A stretch of 64,000 bases of DNA from Siphonodentalium dalli (GCA_032622095.1 CP136064.1:147560864-147624863), one strand, 5' to 3'. Positions 1 to 12,745 are shown, counted from the first letter of the stretch. Notes: a model not told the origin generated them from the letters alone. Translations and numbers: made by a program.

Positions 1-382
1 TGTCACACGTGTACCTCCATTGCTTCTCTCCGCACATACAGGAACTCAGAAATGAATTCTGGTATAAAATCATAAATATATTCGGAATCTCTACATTTTC
101 ATTCCTGGATTTACTCTCGCCGGTAGGATTCCTCACTTATGCATGTGGATGTGGAAGTCATCCAATTCTCTGGAACTCATGTGTGATGAGAAACGTTTAT
201 TTATTCATTGTCTCATATTTGTGTGTGTCATTTGCTCCATCTGACCAATGCAAAAGCCTGAAAAGGTCAACCGACCTTACATATATATAAGTGAAATTGA
301 TATAGTTTGAATGTCACTGTTGTATTCATAAACATGTATATACTTGTACACATATCTCTCCTTCAAGGAGGCAATAAAAAAC
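1..382. other. No gene seen
   Basis: Unique-looking DNA. Short open frames exist but show no recognisable domain, and I see no repeat or splice structure. Confidence 0.5.
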
Positions 383-394
383 TTCTCTCTTTCT

Positions 395-430
<36 letters not shown>

Positions 431-466
431 CATACACACCCTCATCCTCACAAGCACACACACCAA
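383..466. repeat. CT/CA microsatellite
   Basis: A short CT-rich lead runs into an uninterrupted CA tract at about 397-428. Degenerate CACACCCTCAT units follow. His/Thr-rich open frames crossing it are translations of the repeat. Confidence 0.95.
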
Positions 467-2345
467 TATATATATCCAGTACCAATACCCGACAACTTAC
501 CATTTTACTCACATAAGTCCTGTTTTAAGGTTCACGTAGAGTCGTCGATTTATATAAACCTATATAGCAATTATTTCAAACCCAGAACAAATAGGTACAT
601 GTTTAATATGTCGTGCATCTATATTGACACAAACAAGACCCTTGTCTTATTATATCCGTTTCATTTTTGTACTAATGTATATCTGTTTTACTTACTTCGG
701 ATTGCCATATTGACGCATGCTTTGATGAATTAGCGCTGGAAATGGAGTGGGCGAACGGCGCATTATTTCATAATTCTCAAAAATGCCATTGTTTTGGTAA
801 TGAGATATTAAATATTAGAATTGAATTGTTGATGTTCACTCTTTTCCGGATCATTGACGTATAGATAAATATAAAAATCTTCGAACTAGTCCACTGGGAG
901 AGAAAAATCGGGTCAATATGACTAACTTAATGTTAGTCACAAGCATCTGGGGTAACTTTGGCTAACGCACATGCACCTTTCAGCTAACCACCGTGACTAA
1001 CACTGCGCAACAACCAAAGCTATAGTACTTTTGAATTGTTTGTCGCCCAGGTTCAACGTTTTGACAATGGTATGTCTCGAGTCGAAAATAATCCAATTTT
1101 CTTGAACTTTGAATCAAATACCACTTTTCCAACAGGTTTTTAATATTTTGGTCGAACCTGATGATATGCGTTTAATTAATCATTATATCTCAGATTTTTG
1201 TTATTAGTAGCGCTTGCCTTGGGGCGGTCTTGACCATTTAAAAATTTGAAATTACCCACCGATGACAATTTCATTGCTGGCAGATTATCATCAGAACAGC
1301 TGGGATCACTGGATTATGAAGGCAAATCTAGCTATTATTTCACAGCGAACCTCGACTATTAAAACAAATACACAGTCATTCATCGCAAAGTTCGATGCTA
1401 TGACAGTTAAATTACACAGCTGGGTTGGGCAACAAAAGACCATCGGAACAGCAGTAGTATTAAAGTATTGTTATTTTAAATTCTGTAATAATTTCGCACC
1501 TTTACCAAATTTGCAAACAAGTGTCTTATCGTGTGAATATTAGGATAACGTCTATACAATAATCACTCTCACGATCTTTAATGACCCCTTGTAGAGATTA
1601 CGTCCATCATAAGTGAGCTAAGGACACCGGTCTATGACCATTTGCTGTCATCTTTGTCCTGGAAACACAATAGATTCACCCGACGCAACTTGTGTTATCG
1701 CCGCCATATTAGCATTATAATTGATTTTTCAGTCTGTGTGTTTTTCGACGATAGGGTGCTATTGTCGGAGTTCAATCGGGCAGTGAAACCTTTTTATTCA
1801 ATCTCCTTGTATCTTTTTTTTGTAGTTGTTGGCGTAAATTTATTAAATAGAAACTTATCCAACCTGTCACACGATAGTGCAGAAATTTAAGGTTATAGAT
1901 TTCGGGCAAAGCGACCAAGAATTCTAAAGAACGATAGTTTTTGTTTGCGACATAATTGTGAGTGTAACCAAATGTTTGTGCGCATAAAAACTTATGTATT
2001 CCCTTAAACATTTCACTAGTGTGATAATCTATGCGATACAGGTCATGTAAAACCGAGGGAGAGGTGAAATGAAAGAAGACCTGGCATGCATGCATGTGGT
2101 TGGGTTAAAATACTCCGAAAGTTCTATACACCAAATACTATAGATATACTGTACTGAAATGGGAATCAGTTGGGAATTTGCAATCATAGGTTGTATGGGA
2201 TGTCGTGATTGAAATTTTCTGGCATATGGAAATTTGATGTTTCAATTGGAAAATTTCAACTCAACATCCAACTCAACGGAGTGAACAATACTATTCCGTT
2301 GTGAATTGTTGTCTACAAGGTGACTTGGATGAGACCTAAATATAT
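467..2345. other. AT-rich DNA, no gene seen
   Basis: Only short, composition-driven open frames. A small inverted pair (GACTAAC...GTTAGTC) lies near 918-937, and a loosely similar stretch occurs near 17190-17240. No domain or transposon end was recognised. Confidence 0.45.
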
Positions 2346-2512
2346 GTAGATCATAACCCCGTGTCCGGATTCGAAGAACAACGTTCACACGGAGAGTAAG
2401 CATATAAATTGAAAAAGGCAACGATAAAAACATCTATGAAATTCGCTTTTTAAGGTTTTATCAATTATTTCAGCGATATATACAGAGTTTTATTGCAACA
2501 ACTGAGAATTTC
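2346..2512. repeat. Dispersed repeat, copy A (mate at 7152-7385)
   Basis: This stretch matches 7152-7385 closely, from TAGATCATAA through CCGGATTCGAAGAACAACG to CAACTGAGAATTTC. The second copy has about 65 extra bases at 7248-7315 that are absent here. Copy B leads directly into LINE endonuclease sequence, so this may be a LINE 5' fragment. That link is inference. Confidence 0.7.
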
Positions 2513-3442
2513 CATTTTGCAACGATCACACGTTACTGTCATTAGCTCCGCGAGCACGCTATTCTCCAGTTTAAGGGAGGTTAAATAAACAATTTTGAAT
2601 TGGGATATGCATGCAAATCTTCGTCGCAAATATTTCTGGGTGTGACCTTTTCCAGTAATGAAAACAATAGATACCTTTTTATCCGGCGGATGTGCTTGGT
2701 AATGTTCGTGTTTTTATATATTTTTTATTTCTACATTGATTTTTTTTTAAAGTAGGTCCAGTGTTGCAATTACCGAAAAAAAAACATTCTCAATAATAAA
2801 TTCTATTGTGAGAATTGATAAATTACCTACATATGACCCGCTAGTTAACTGTCACGACTGTTCAATTATATACCTGCTTTAATGGCGCGTCCACATGACG
2901 GGCAAGAAAATATCAGGTATGCCCATGTGACTTACTTGACCAATGACAAAAGTAATTCAGGAAAATATGTTGTGATATGTGTTCACCTCGATTGGTGGTC
3001 ATCTGTATCCGTTAAATAATCTCTAAGGGATACGCTGGTAACCGTTCACGCACTCAAGTTACGATCCAGCAATAGTATCGCCTGTTGAAACTGATTTCGT
3101 AATTCCATTTGGGTGGGTTGACAGAATCGCTGAAGTATTATATGGATGAGTGTAGGGGCGTATACCTATAGAGGGTTTCACCTCCCCTCGCCTTTGAATT
3201 TCCCATATGGTACCTCACATGCCTTGTTTTTTATCTTGAATTTTGACTGAACACCGGGGAGGGAGAGACCTATAGAGGAAATTTCAAACCAATATTTTGA
3301 ATGAAAGTGGGAAGAAATGCAAATCTTGGTTTAAAACAACAAATTGCGCATACATTACTGATTGGAAATTCAGACTACCAGAACTATTTCAACCCATTGT
3401 TGGGTGGGGTCCCATGTCCCCGCATGAACCGTAATATACACC
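2513..3442. other. No gene seen
   Basis: AT-rich intergenic-type DNA with homopolymer runs near 2740-2790. No coding signal, long repeat or transposon terminus was recognised. Confidence 0.45.
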
Positions 3443-3600
3443 ACAGCCCCACGAACCAAGCCAAATCCACAACTCTAAACTTCATATGAGTCTCAATGGA
3501 TGTGGGGTCATTCGATTTTCCACAAAACAGCCCCACGAACAAAGCCAAATCCACAACTCTAGCAAACTTCATATTGGGTCTCAATGGGGGTGTTTTCATT
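3443..3600. repeat. Tandem duplication, about 84-bp unit
   Basis: Two adjacent copies each begin with CAGCCCCACGAAC and run through GCCAAATCCACAACTCTA to a TCTCAATGG segment. The copies differ by small indels, for example GCAA in the second. Antisense open frames here are translations of the repeat. Confidence 0.8.
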
Positions 3601-3796
3601 CAATTTGCCTACATATGCATGTGCTATGAAATTATAACATGGGCATGTACCTATTTCCAAACAACGTGACCACTTTCTCATCATATAGAAGGTATTTATG
3701 TATGAGAGGAGCAATGTGGCTGCAGATCGGCGGATGCCTCATCCCACCGACTCTACGGTAATACATGTCAACAGTTGGAAATGTCATAATGTTGTG

Positions 3797-3834
3797 AAAC
3801 GAACGAACGAACGAACGAACGAACGAACGAACGA
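3797..3834. repeat. (GAAC)n microsatellite
   Basis: About nine perfect tetranucleotide units. The Phe-Val-Arg-Ser repeat frame on the minus strand is a by-product. Confidence 0.95.
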
Positions 3835-5890
3835 ACATATTTCTATTCTAATTGTTCGGTGCTAGTGATTTTATATTAATTTATAAATCTATTAGTTTAA
3901 TAAAGTTAAAATTGAAAAGATTAAATATTCATAAGATATTAAAACTGTCCCGGGAGACTCTCCTCGTTTTGATTGTATGAATGTTTCTGTTCTTGGCAAG
4001 CAGTTATTAAAGGTTTAATGTGTTCCCATTCATTTTGGAATGTTTGTATTTGATCGCTGTGAAGTGCTATATATCTGCCTGCGTGGTTCCCAAAAATATG
4101 ATTGTATTCGATTGTTGTTCATATTCCACGAGGTGTAACTCTATTACTACTTGCGTCGGCTTTCCATTATGCCGAGTGCTATTTTACGTGTAGAGTTATC
4201 GCTCTTCGGCAGACACTGTTGAGTGAATAAGATATTTCCAAAAGTCAATAGGTACCCCAATTTTTTTTTGAGGGGGAGGGGGCTGCATGAAATTGCCCGA
4301 ACAAAATATATTATATCCTCCGCAATCGGAGAGTTTAAACATTACACATCATCCACAAGTGTTTCAACATATAGGTGACAAATAAATATATCACATAATG
4401 TTTACACAAAAATATGCACGATACTAATTTAATGAGGTATATGCATTACACACATAGGGCTCGTGCATTTTTGTTTTCACGAAATGTTATGGAGTATATC
4501 ATGTTTTGCTAGATGCCACTCCGACTAAATATAGATTAGTTATGTATATCTTGTCTTCTGACTTCAATCGGAGCAGTTCCTGCGCTGTTTTACGGGTGAT
4601 CCATTAAGTCGATATATAGACTCGAGTCTGATCCGATCCGTATACATGTTCCACACTTTGAATGTACTTCTAACAAGAAACAAGGTGAATTGATTAAAAT
4701 CTGGTACGAGGTCCCGAATGGATGGCGGGGTGCATGCAAGAATTATCATCAACTGATCTACGGGGTTCAAGTTTTCAATATATATAAGAAACATGGTATA
4801 CCGAAATCATCAATGAGATTGGACCAAATTTCGATTCTTGTTTCGCTAAGGCGGAACATAAAAGGATTGCATGTTAGATTTATAGTTGTTTTAGTTATGA
4901 TCCGACAGATTAAGCCACGCCATGGTTGTGCAATGATGCATTTAATTATTTCAACATGGAACGTAAATTACAAAATTAGTTCACTGCTTACAAATTATTT
5001 TACACATAGCAAGAACATCAATAAATTCCAACACGTCCTTATACGTGCTACAGCATACATAGCAAAATAGTTCATCATACAAACAAGGCCGTATATGCAT
5101 GTGAGCTACCAATAAGTAACTAATATGCAAACTTGACCACATACATGCGATATAAATATAAAAATGATAATAAAAAGGATAGGAAATTCAAAACGTATAG
5201 ACCTTATGGGTGTGACATACATTGTTCAATTACCAATGCATTATTATCAAAGCAATTCCACGGCCAATAAATATAAAACCAAAAGCATAATAGGGTATAA
5301 TAGCAAAGTAACAACGAGAGATAAGATATAGGGGTGATAGAGAGGAGAATGATTAGATGAAACGCCAAGAATACAGGTAAGTAGAACATGGGAATTATGT
5401 TAGAAATGCAATGAAATAAATACTAAAATATTGCAAGTTATAACCCTTTAGATTAAAATATATAGGCGACGAAATGGGGTGAATGTTAAATAAACTTTCG
5501 CCAGTGTTTATCACTTGAGTCTTAACTCGTGTCTCATAACATCCGACAGGTATAAAGTTCACTGAAGTCAAATGTCATCCAGAATAATTATGCACACCGT
5601 AACATCAAACCAGTTCAATAATCATGCCATACTCACACATTGGCGGGTCCATAGCATGAACTACTCGAAGAAATCAACCCAATGTTCAGTTTCAATATAC
5701 AAGTTAGAGGAATACAATCCCATTCAGTTCAATCAAATTCAACAATAGCAGATACAAGAAAACCTTAGTCAGAAATGGTAACTCGCTCAAGATCATATAT
5801 TATATACCCATGATTGTAATTATAGAAAATAAAATATATTGGTTTCGCGAATGACCAACTCAGAATTCCGTTAAAATAACAATAACAACC
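3835..5890. other. AT-rich DNA, no gene seen
   Basis: The longest open frame (4690-5070, plus strand) has no recognisable domain and sits in AT-rich sequence where chance frames of this length are common. Confidence 0.45.
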
Positions 5891-6155
5891 AGCACCTAAT
5901 TAACGAACAGGCGGCCGACTCGGCCGTCTCCGACCACAACCACCAGTGGGCTGCAGAACGAAAAATATCTATAAAAGTTGAAATATAAGACTTACAAATT
6001 ATCTTTTAAATTTCTTTTATTGGTAATTGACATAGCTTGTCACAAACCAAAAATCAACATTATTGCGTGATAATGTAAAGGACAATAAACGAAATTGAAA
6101 TTCCCAACTACACCTTTTACCGGACGCGGCCTCCTGGTCGCGCAGTTCGACTTTT
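5891..6155. mobile_element. Half copy of a MULE-like terminal inverted repeat
   Basis: The sequence follows the right terminal repeat of the element at 49089-49375 in the same orientation. Shared words include CTAATTA, GGCGGC, GAACGAAAAAT, AAAAGTTGAAATATAAGACT and ACAATAAACGAAATTGAAA. Divergence rises toward the outer end and no opposite arm is nearby, so this is a decayed solo end of the same family. Confidence 0.75.
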
Positions 6156-6284
6156 AAACCGGAAATACCAATTATCTATAAATAAAATGCCCATTGGACC
6201 ACGGCTATCAAGATATTGCCGAACAGTATACACGCGGTGCGCGCGCTAAAAAGTAATTAGAAAACTTGGTAGCGACGCGCAGAC

Positions 6285-6868
6285 CTAATATATGAACGAT
6301 CTAGCAGAAATGCGATTGCCATTTCTGGTTTGACATACTTTACTAATACGTTGCCACATCGGCGTGATACAATATTTTTCAAATATGTTATGACATATCT
6401 GATACTTCCCGTGTTCTGGGGACAAGGTTTTGGATATTTCTAGAAATTCAAGTTTATGTTGAGGGTAGCTTCTACATGCTAGCCAAAGAGGTGAGATTGA
6501 CAATGAGCTTTGATTATTTGTGAATGGGACGAGGGAATTTTCATTGTTAATATTTTCTGTCATGCCTGTTCGTTGGATAGTTTTATTTCTGATACTATGA
6601 GGCATTCCCATGCCTCCTTGGATGGGAAAAGTCCTTCTTCTAGAAAAAGAAAGATGTTACATAGAGTGTTACTTGACAAGAGATACGTAGAGCATATTTT
6701 GGGGCTTATATGATCAGTTAGATGGTTGCCCGTGTCAATGTTTTGTAACGGGATTCCAAATTGTGTGACCTGATCTGATTCCGACACGGGTTCACCATTT
6801 ATAATCCATATAACTGTTTCTCGGGATTTTTCTATGGACGATGGTTCATTAAAATGACTACTTTGCAT
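6285..6868 (-). pseudogene. LINE reverse-transcriptase fragment, C-terminal part
   Basis: Two overlapping minus-strand frames (6560-6868, then 6285-6611) together resemble the stretch after the LINE RT catalytic core. Visible motifs are WIINGEPVSESD followed by QFGIPL. They align in style with KPVMESDNIKHLGIVL in the plus-strand LINE piece at 18234-18449. The frame change and lack of RT motifs mark it as a short dead fragment. A retroelement origin is likely; the clade is not assigned. Confidence 0.55.
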
Positions 6869-7151
6869 GCATTTATCCTGGTTGTATATTGTAGTCTATA
6901 CAAGGTGGGTGAAGTCGGAAATCTTGAAGATGGGCATCCCCCAAAGGCCCTCTGACCAAACCAATTTCATCTAAATTATACGACATTAAAATTGTGTAAG
7001 TCTATTACGTATCATAAAGTATGTATACTGTGTATTTATGAGTTGAAATTGCAATACGGTTTCGAGAGAAAATTGACGGAGAAATACATTGTGTGTTTAT
7101 GAGTTTGTATATACGCGCATTGAAGACTGAAACTCGAAATGACTTATGTTT

Positions 7152-7385
7152 AGATCATAATCCCGTGTCCGGATTCGAAGAACAACGTTCACACGGAGAG
7201 TAAGCATACAAATTGAAATCGGCAACGATAAAAAACATCTATGAAATTATTCATTCTTGGCCATTATTCAACGTGCATGTATATATCATGCTATATATAA
7301 CGCAAAAAGAAATGGCGCTTTTTAAGGTTTTATCAATTATTTCAGAGATATATAAGGAGTTTTATTGCAACAACTGAGAATTTCT
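7152..7385. repeat. Dispersed repeat, copy B (mate at 2346-2512)
   Basis: Second copy of the repeat at 2346-2512. About 65 bases at 7248-7315 (ending in AACGCAAAAAGAAATGG) are present only here. It abuts LINE endonuclease sequence. Confidence 0.7.
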
Positions 7386-7955
7386 GGTTGCGATTACTTA
7401 CAACGTTTACCAATGCAACGAGGTCGTTTCAAAGGTGGAGTATTGTTAATGTGGAAAATAAAATACAATGATTGCATCACAGTTCTCGATTTAAATGATG
7501 ACAGGATATGTGGTATCCAATTTAAAATTTCAGATAGCACATTTTGGTATATATTTCAGGTCTACTTCCCCTCTATGAACTACACAGACACCTTTTACAA
7601 AGAATACCCACAGAAGCTAAAGGACCTTCGCGATATTTACTCGGTACTTGGGCAAGTGATTCTCATGGATGATTTTAATGGAAATCTCAACAAACGTATA
7701 GCTCGCGCAATCTTGAATTTGCAAAATGCATTCAAAAATGTAAATTGATCTCTATAAACAGCAATGCTGTTTGCAGAAGGGCACAATCGACTTTCGTACC
7801 CGCGATCGGGCGTCGGAACAACAATTGATCACATCCTTGTGTCGTTGCATAGTATTCATAGTCATTTCGGCCAATTTGGCCGTTTAATTCATGGCTGTTT
7901 TTCATCTGACGTGTGTGTCGGGATAAATGATGTGGAGGATTTATGTAAATGTTAG
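7365..7955 (+). pseudogene. LINE endonuclease domain, 5' piece (broken)
   Basis: One reading frame carries recognisable APE-type endonuclease signatures of a non-LTR retrotransposon. It has a GGVLLMWK segment, an MDDFNG segment in the position of the usual GDFN motif, and TTIDHILVS in the position of the SxIDHI motif. Two in-frame stops lie near 7746-7757, and there is no good initiation codon. The homology ends soon after ILVS and resumes near 11370, which implies an insertion between. The enzyme would nick target DNA for target-primed reverse transcription; this copy cannot make it intact. Confidence 0.7.
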
Positions 7956-7959
7956 CCCA

Positions 7960-8590
7960 AACTACATTTCCAAGTAACGATGGTTTTGTTGTTTATTTTG
8001 AGGAATAATACCGCGTCAGATGAATTCAGCCCAAATATGTTAACAGTTGTCGTGTAAAACATTCGGCGGTAGGTTAGCGTTATTTAGTATTTGTGGATGT
8101 CCTTTAACATCCACAAAAATAGACTACTGCGCTTGAACGAGCATGTGAATTTGTCGTTTTTAATGTATAGCAACTTGATAATCAATAACAGAGGCATTCT
8201 CTGTCAAATATGGTCGCTCTATTTACGGTATTAATTGCGGAACTTTCTAAAGTAAACAACGCGTAAACGGATACATACGGTAAATTATAGAAGGTGTCGT
8301 AATCGGCCTAATCGCACCAGGGCCAACTCGCCCCAGTCGACGTGTGTCAATTCGGTACCTACTATAACATGTACCAGAGGCTGAGTCCGACTCGGAATTA
8401 AAGATGTATACGGGTGTTATATAGCGTTTGGTCCGTTGTTTCTCAATGAATATTATTGAAATTTGGTGTATATGTCCGGGCTGGGACATGGAATACAACA
8501 ACGTTTGAATTGTTTTTAAATTTACAAATTTGTTGATTTTATTCATTTTTTTTTCGTTCTGAAAACACACTATAAAGTGTATATAATATA
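7960..8590. other. Insert between LINE pieces, no gene seen
   Basis: Non-coding DNA that interrupts the LINE. No clear terminus or coding domain was recognised in this part. Confidence 0.4.
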
Positions 8591-8592
8591 AT

Positions 8593-8890
8593 AACGAACA
8601 CGAGACATACATAATTTATAAACTGTTAACAAAAGATATCAAATTCAATACATGACAAAGATGACTCAGTGGAGTTTATAAAGTGAACATAAAAACATTG
8701 AGGTAAGAATCTTTTTAAGGAATGCAACTTTATTTAATGATAATAAACACATAAATTAAAATAACAAACATGAGACATACATGATTTATAAACTGTTAAC
8801 AAAAGATATCAAACTCAATACATGACAAAGATGACTCAGTGAAGTTTATAAAGTGAACATAAAAATATTAAGGTAAGAATCTTTTTAAGC
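8593..8890. repeat. Tandem duplication, 171-bp period
   Basis: Two near-identical stretches of about 130 bp (8593-8720 and 8764-8890) share GAGACATACAT, AACTGTTAACAAAAGATATC and TGACAAAGATGACTCAGTG. A unique spacer of about 43 bp separates them. Confidence 0.9.
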
Positions 8891-10290
8891 ATTACTAAAC
8901 CGTTTAGCACAGACCACAGTCAACTTCACTCATCCGATCATCACCAAACTTCATATTTATCTTGATATTGATCTATCAGATGGGAGCTATCAAATATATT
9001 TTTAATTTCATAGGAAAAAAATGGTCGTCAGCGGCCATATTGCATTTACATTATATGTTACCGCGTCATGTCGATATCTAGTATTACTTAGAAATTTAAC
9101 CCTTCCAGGTTCATAATTGCTCCATTGACTGTAACAGATGAAAGTATTCCCCTCTTCGGATAGAGTGTCACTGAAACTGTATTTTGTCAGACTGTCTGTA
9201 TAATCACTGATTATATATGGCAATAATCTGTAATAAGATGTAGAACTATTTTATTTTATATTTACATGCAGTGCTGTTTTATACAACAATTCTAATCCCC
9301 CCTAGATCATCATGTGATCGACCATACATCGCGCGAGGACCTGGTTGAATTAAGGGGTGTTTTATGGATCACTTCTGTCCTCAAGCTAGATTATACTTAT
9401 GACATTTAATGGCATGTGTCTAACGTGGAGGGTTAGGTATGCTTGAGAAACCACCACTCTTTAATTCACACCAAGTTCTCAGCTGTCTTGTTCGGATATT
9501 AGAACCCATAGCCATGATATATGGTTTATTTTGTGTATACTATTAATATAGTTATTTTCAGTACCTTTATATACCAGTACTGTGTATAACAATGCATATA
9601 AATTAATCCATGTATACATGTATATTGGTTCAACGGATTCAGTGGTTTTGTCCATCAGTCTATCAAATTTGCGGGGAAAACATGGCCACAAGCAGTACAC
9701 CCTGCTAAATTTCGAATTTGAATCAATTGGCGCATCCTGCAGCCAGCTTTTATTGGAGAACTTTTTCTCATGTGGATATTTTGGGTCACCGCTAGGTGTG
9801 AGCCATATTTTGTTCTCAAACTGTCCTTGTGAAGACATCACTGCCAGCGGCGATCTTCAATTTTACTATTTTTATGGCTAAATAATTTGGTTGATCCTAC
9901 AGACGACACCCCTTGTCCGATCGTCACCAGATTCCACAATGATCTTCTGGATAACCAGGGTGAGAGTAATCTAATTTTCCCGAATTTCGTTAAAAAACAT
10001 TACCACAGGCAGCAATTTGGTATCTTACTCTTTGATCCTCTTTTGTATGACTGAATTGTTTAGCAACTGTACAGACATATCCCTCATCTGATAGTCACCA
10101 AACTTCATATTGATCTTCGAGCTGACAACTAGATGGGAGCTATCGAATACTTTGATTTTTTTTGGAAAACATTGTCGCCAGCAGTCATCTTCTATTTTGG
10201 TTGTTATATACATGTATATCTCTTCATGCGGATAGCCAGTATTACATGTACGTAGGTACTTCAACTTTCCGCATTCCTGTCATCATTTGA
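8891..10290. repeat. Dispersed repeat family with CATCACCAAACTTCATA core
   Basis: At least three diverged copies occur near 8930-9060, 9895-9950 and 10070-10260. Each has a core like CCGATCATCACCAAACTTCA, then an ATGGGAGCTATC segment and an aaaaaTGGTCG/CAG segment. Related copies lie at about 29150-29300, 30580-30755 and 30845-31000. No coding domain was recognised. Confidence 0.6.
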
Positions 10291-10451
10291 AATATAAAAA
10301 TTTACCTGATACATGCACCCTTCAAAATTTGTTTCGTCGTATCTATTTTAATGACCCGTATGGTAATATTGATACAGATATATTTGTCAAACATTTCTTT
10401 GTACAATATACAGGTATTTAGTTTGTAACTAAATCTAGAAATATATAATAG

Positions 10452-10950
10452 TAGCTGGTGGACCCGACTTCGTCCGGGATGTACCCCTCTGATTTTCGGA
10501 GAATTGCTCGATTTAACCTTGAATTGACTATTTTAAAGGTGAAAGTCATGTCGGGGTCACGATTTGACCCGTCCAAAACACTCCCCGGACAAAAGTCACG
10601 ACAAAAGCACCCGTCGAAATCCGCCCGGCTTTACCCGATTTGACCTTGAATTGACAATTTTGAATGTCAAGATCAGGTCAGGGTCATGATTTGACCCACC
10701 CGAAACACTCCTGGGACAAAAGTAACAGTAGGTATCAACTTTCGTTGAAATACTTCCGTTTTACCAGATTTGACCTTGAATTGATCTTTTTGAATGTCAA
10801 AGTCAGGTCGGGATCAAGATTTGACCCGTCCAAAATACTCCCTGGAAATAATTTCCCCTAGGTATCAAATTTCGTCAAATCTGTCCGGCAGTTTTCCCGG
10901 CCATAGCTAACAGACAAACATACAGATGTATGTACTCGACTTCGTTCGGG
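10452..10950. repeat. Tandem repeat, about 125-bp unit, with CCCGACTTCGTCCGGG head
   Basis: Three units carry TTGACCTTGAATTGA at about 10515, 10638 and 10768, each followed by a GTCAGGTCGGGATC-like and GATTTGACCCG-like block. The head GACCCGACTTCGTCCGGG recurs at about 10935 and in a shorter copy at 43062-43195. The structure suggests a non-autonomous dispersed element, class unknown. Confidence 0.75.
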
Positions 10951-11346
10951 CTAGTTATGGATTTTTTTGTGATCGCCTCCATCTGGACAGTACCCAGTAT
11001 AATTATACAGCGTCTGGCCAAACTATTGTTCAATTGGTCCAGAAACATGCCTATATCAGCACGTTCGAGAACATGGTCCCACGTGAAATTGGACCCGTCC
11101 ATATTGCTCCCGGGATCGAAGTAATCCTACACACAAATTTTTAGTCGGATCGGTCAAGGTCCAGAAACATGCATATGAGCGAGGTCAAGTTGACACGTTA
11201 AATACCAAATTCGAGCAGTGTTAGAGTCTATAACACATGCATACATGCATTCATGCATACACACATACATACAGACAGGTGTTCCAAAATGTATAATCGA
11301 TAGCTGCAGCAATTCTATGGTAGATAGTTCACGGCCGACCTGATGC
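10951..11346. other. No gene seen
   Basis: The tail of the preceding repeat is followed by a CATA/CATG-rich simple stretch near 11235-11275. The LINE sequence resumes at the end of this interval. Confidence 0.4.
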
Positions 11347-11700
11347 ATGCATCTTAGTTTTCTTGTTATATCTCACGCAGAAGTACTAGATGACTCCGCA
11401 CTGAATGTTTCCAACCACCGACCGATATTCATGAGACTGGAATGTAACCAAGAGGCGCAATACGAATCAGAACCAAGCCCGAAGCCTCTCAATTACAATT
11501 ATAATTGGGATAAGATACAAACATCACCTGAAATCATCATTAATTACCAGGCGCTGTTGAACTAAAAAATTTCGTACGGCCCAATTGACAGTGGTGATAA
11601 CCTTAATCAGTGCTACGATCGCCTAGTTGGAACCATACACGAAGCTGTGCGAGAAACAATCCCTACCAAAACATTCAACCGACACCTTTATCCCATATAT
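11347..11700 (+). pseudogene. LINE middle piece (end of endonuclease, linker)
   Basis: The frame reads EVLDDSALNVSNHRPIFMRL, matching the last endonuclease motif (usually SDHxP; the Asp is Asn here). A NYNWDKI segment follows, typical of the linker before the LINE reverse transcriptase. After a stop at about 11563 the similarity continues to about 11700, where a palindromic MITE interrupts it. It is collinear with the pieces at 7365 and 17112. Confidence 0.65.
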
Positions 11701-11885
11701 GCCTAGCGTCCTTTATAAAGGACGGCTATCATTCCTGCATTGATGGATGATAAATGTATGGCAAATTGTGGATATCTCTAGCGAAAATAACGCCTTGATT
11801 CAGCGTACTTTATAAAGGACGCTAGGCATGTCTGGGGCCCTGCAGATTTTCATTCCCGATCCTTTATAAAGGACACTAGGCATAT
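11697..11885. mobile_element. Short palindromic MITE with CCTTTATAAAGG termini
   Basis: The ends are inverted copies, ATATGCCTAGCGTCC on the left and GGACACTAGGCATAT on the right, each next to the palindrome TCCTTTATAAAGGA. A third copy of the motif lies at about 11808-11830. The size of about 190 bp and lack of coding fit a non-autonomous element inserted in the LINE. No target duplication could be fixed. Confidence 0.7.
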
Positions 11886-11967
11886 GCGTGGTACGGTGGT
11901 CAATATATGTCGAACAATGCTTGTAATACACATCTTTAATATACACTTAATCCCAGAAATGACAGTG

Positions 11968-12745
11968 TTCCTGTTGTTCCATATTTACAAATCCGTATGG
12001 AACATATGTTCCATACGCGTCCCATTGACGTCAGATGACGTAAATGACGTTCCTCTCAACCACGAAACCGGAACTATAAAATAAAAACGTCATCATACAC
12101 GACAAAACAAGCCCTGTATGACTTTTTGTGCCTGAATAAACATTGGCTGTTGTGATGTCACGGTTTTAGGACGGGTGCGTGTAATAAACATAGAACGACC
12201 CACGTGTTAATGTGTTTGTCGATACGACACTTGCGCCATCGCGAGAGGATAGAACTCAAAGCTACGCACTCATTCTATCCTTCCGCGCTAGCTCTCGAGC
12301 CATATCAACAAACCCATTAACACACTTGTCTCGTTTTGTGTATTTATTAAATGCTTGTTCCTATCATTGCAGTTTTATTGCTGTTCCATATTTACAAATT
12401 CGTGAACATACGTTCCATACGCATCCCGTCAACGTCGCATTGCATAAATAACGTTCGCATCAACCATGAAACCGGAACTACAAAATAAAGCATCACCACA
12501 CATGCCAAAACAAGTCTTGTGTGTGCACGAATAAACCTTGTAAGTCTGTTTTTTACGGATTCTAGATCGGGTGGTGTGTAATAACAATAAACGACACGTC
12601 TGTTAATGGTTTGTTGATACGGCACTTGTGCCATCGCGGAAGGATATATATATAACTTGAGGCTACGCTACTCGTTCTATACTTATGCGCTCGTACTTGT
12701 GCAATATCAACTAACCAATTAGCAAAAGGTGTCGCTCTATATATA
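11968..12745 (+). repeat. Tandem pair of LTR-like units, 407-bp offset
   Basis: Two copies, about 11968-12380 and 12382-12745, share TGTTCCATATTTACAAAT, AAACCGGAACTA, an AATAAA and a hairpin flanked by GCCATCGCG. The first copy has TGACGTCA (12026-12033) and TGACGTAA (12036-12043), a TATAAAATA (12075-12083) and AATAAA (12135-12140) in promoter-to-polyadenylation order. The second copy keeps the layout with decayed motifs. This order is like an LTR (U3, TATA, R, poly-A signal), but no retroviral coding region lies between the copies. The LTR reading is inference. Confidence 0.55.

Noticed and set aside
344-733. His/Thr-rich open frame
   Set aside because: Driven by the CA microsatellite.
4690-5070. 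126-codon open frame
   Set aside because: No domain, AT-rich setting, no splice or promoter context; length is within chance expectation.
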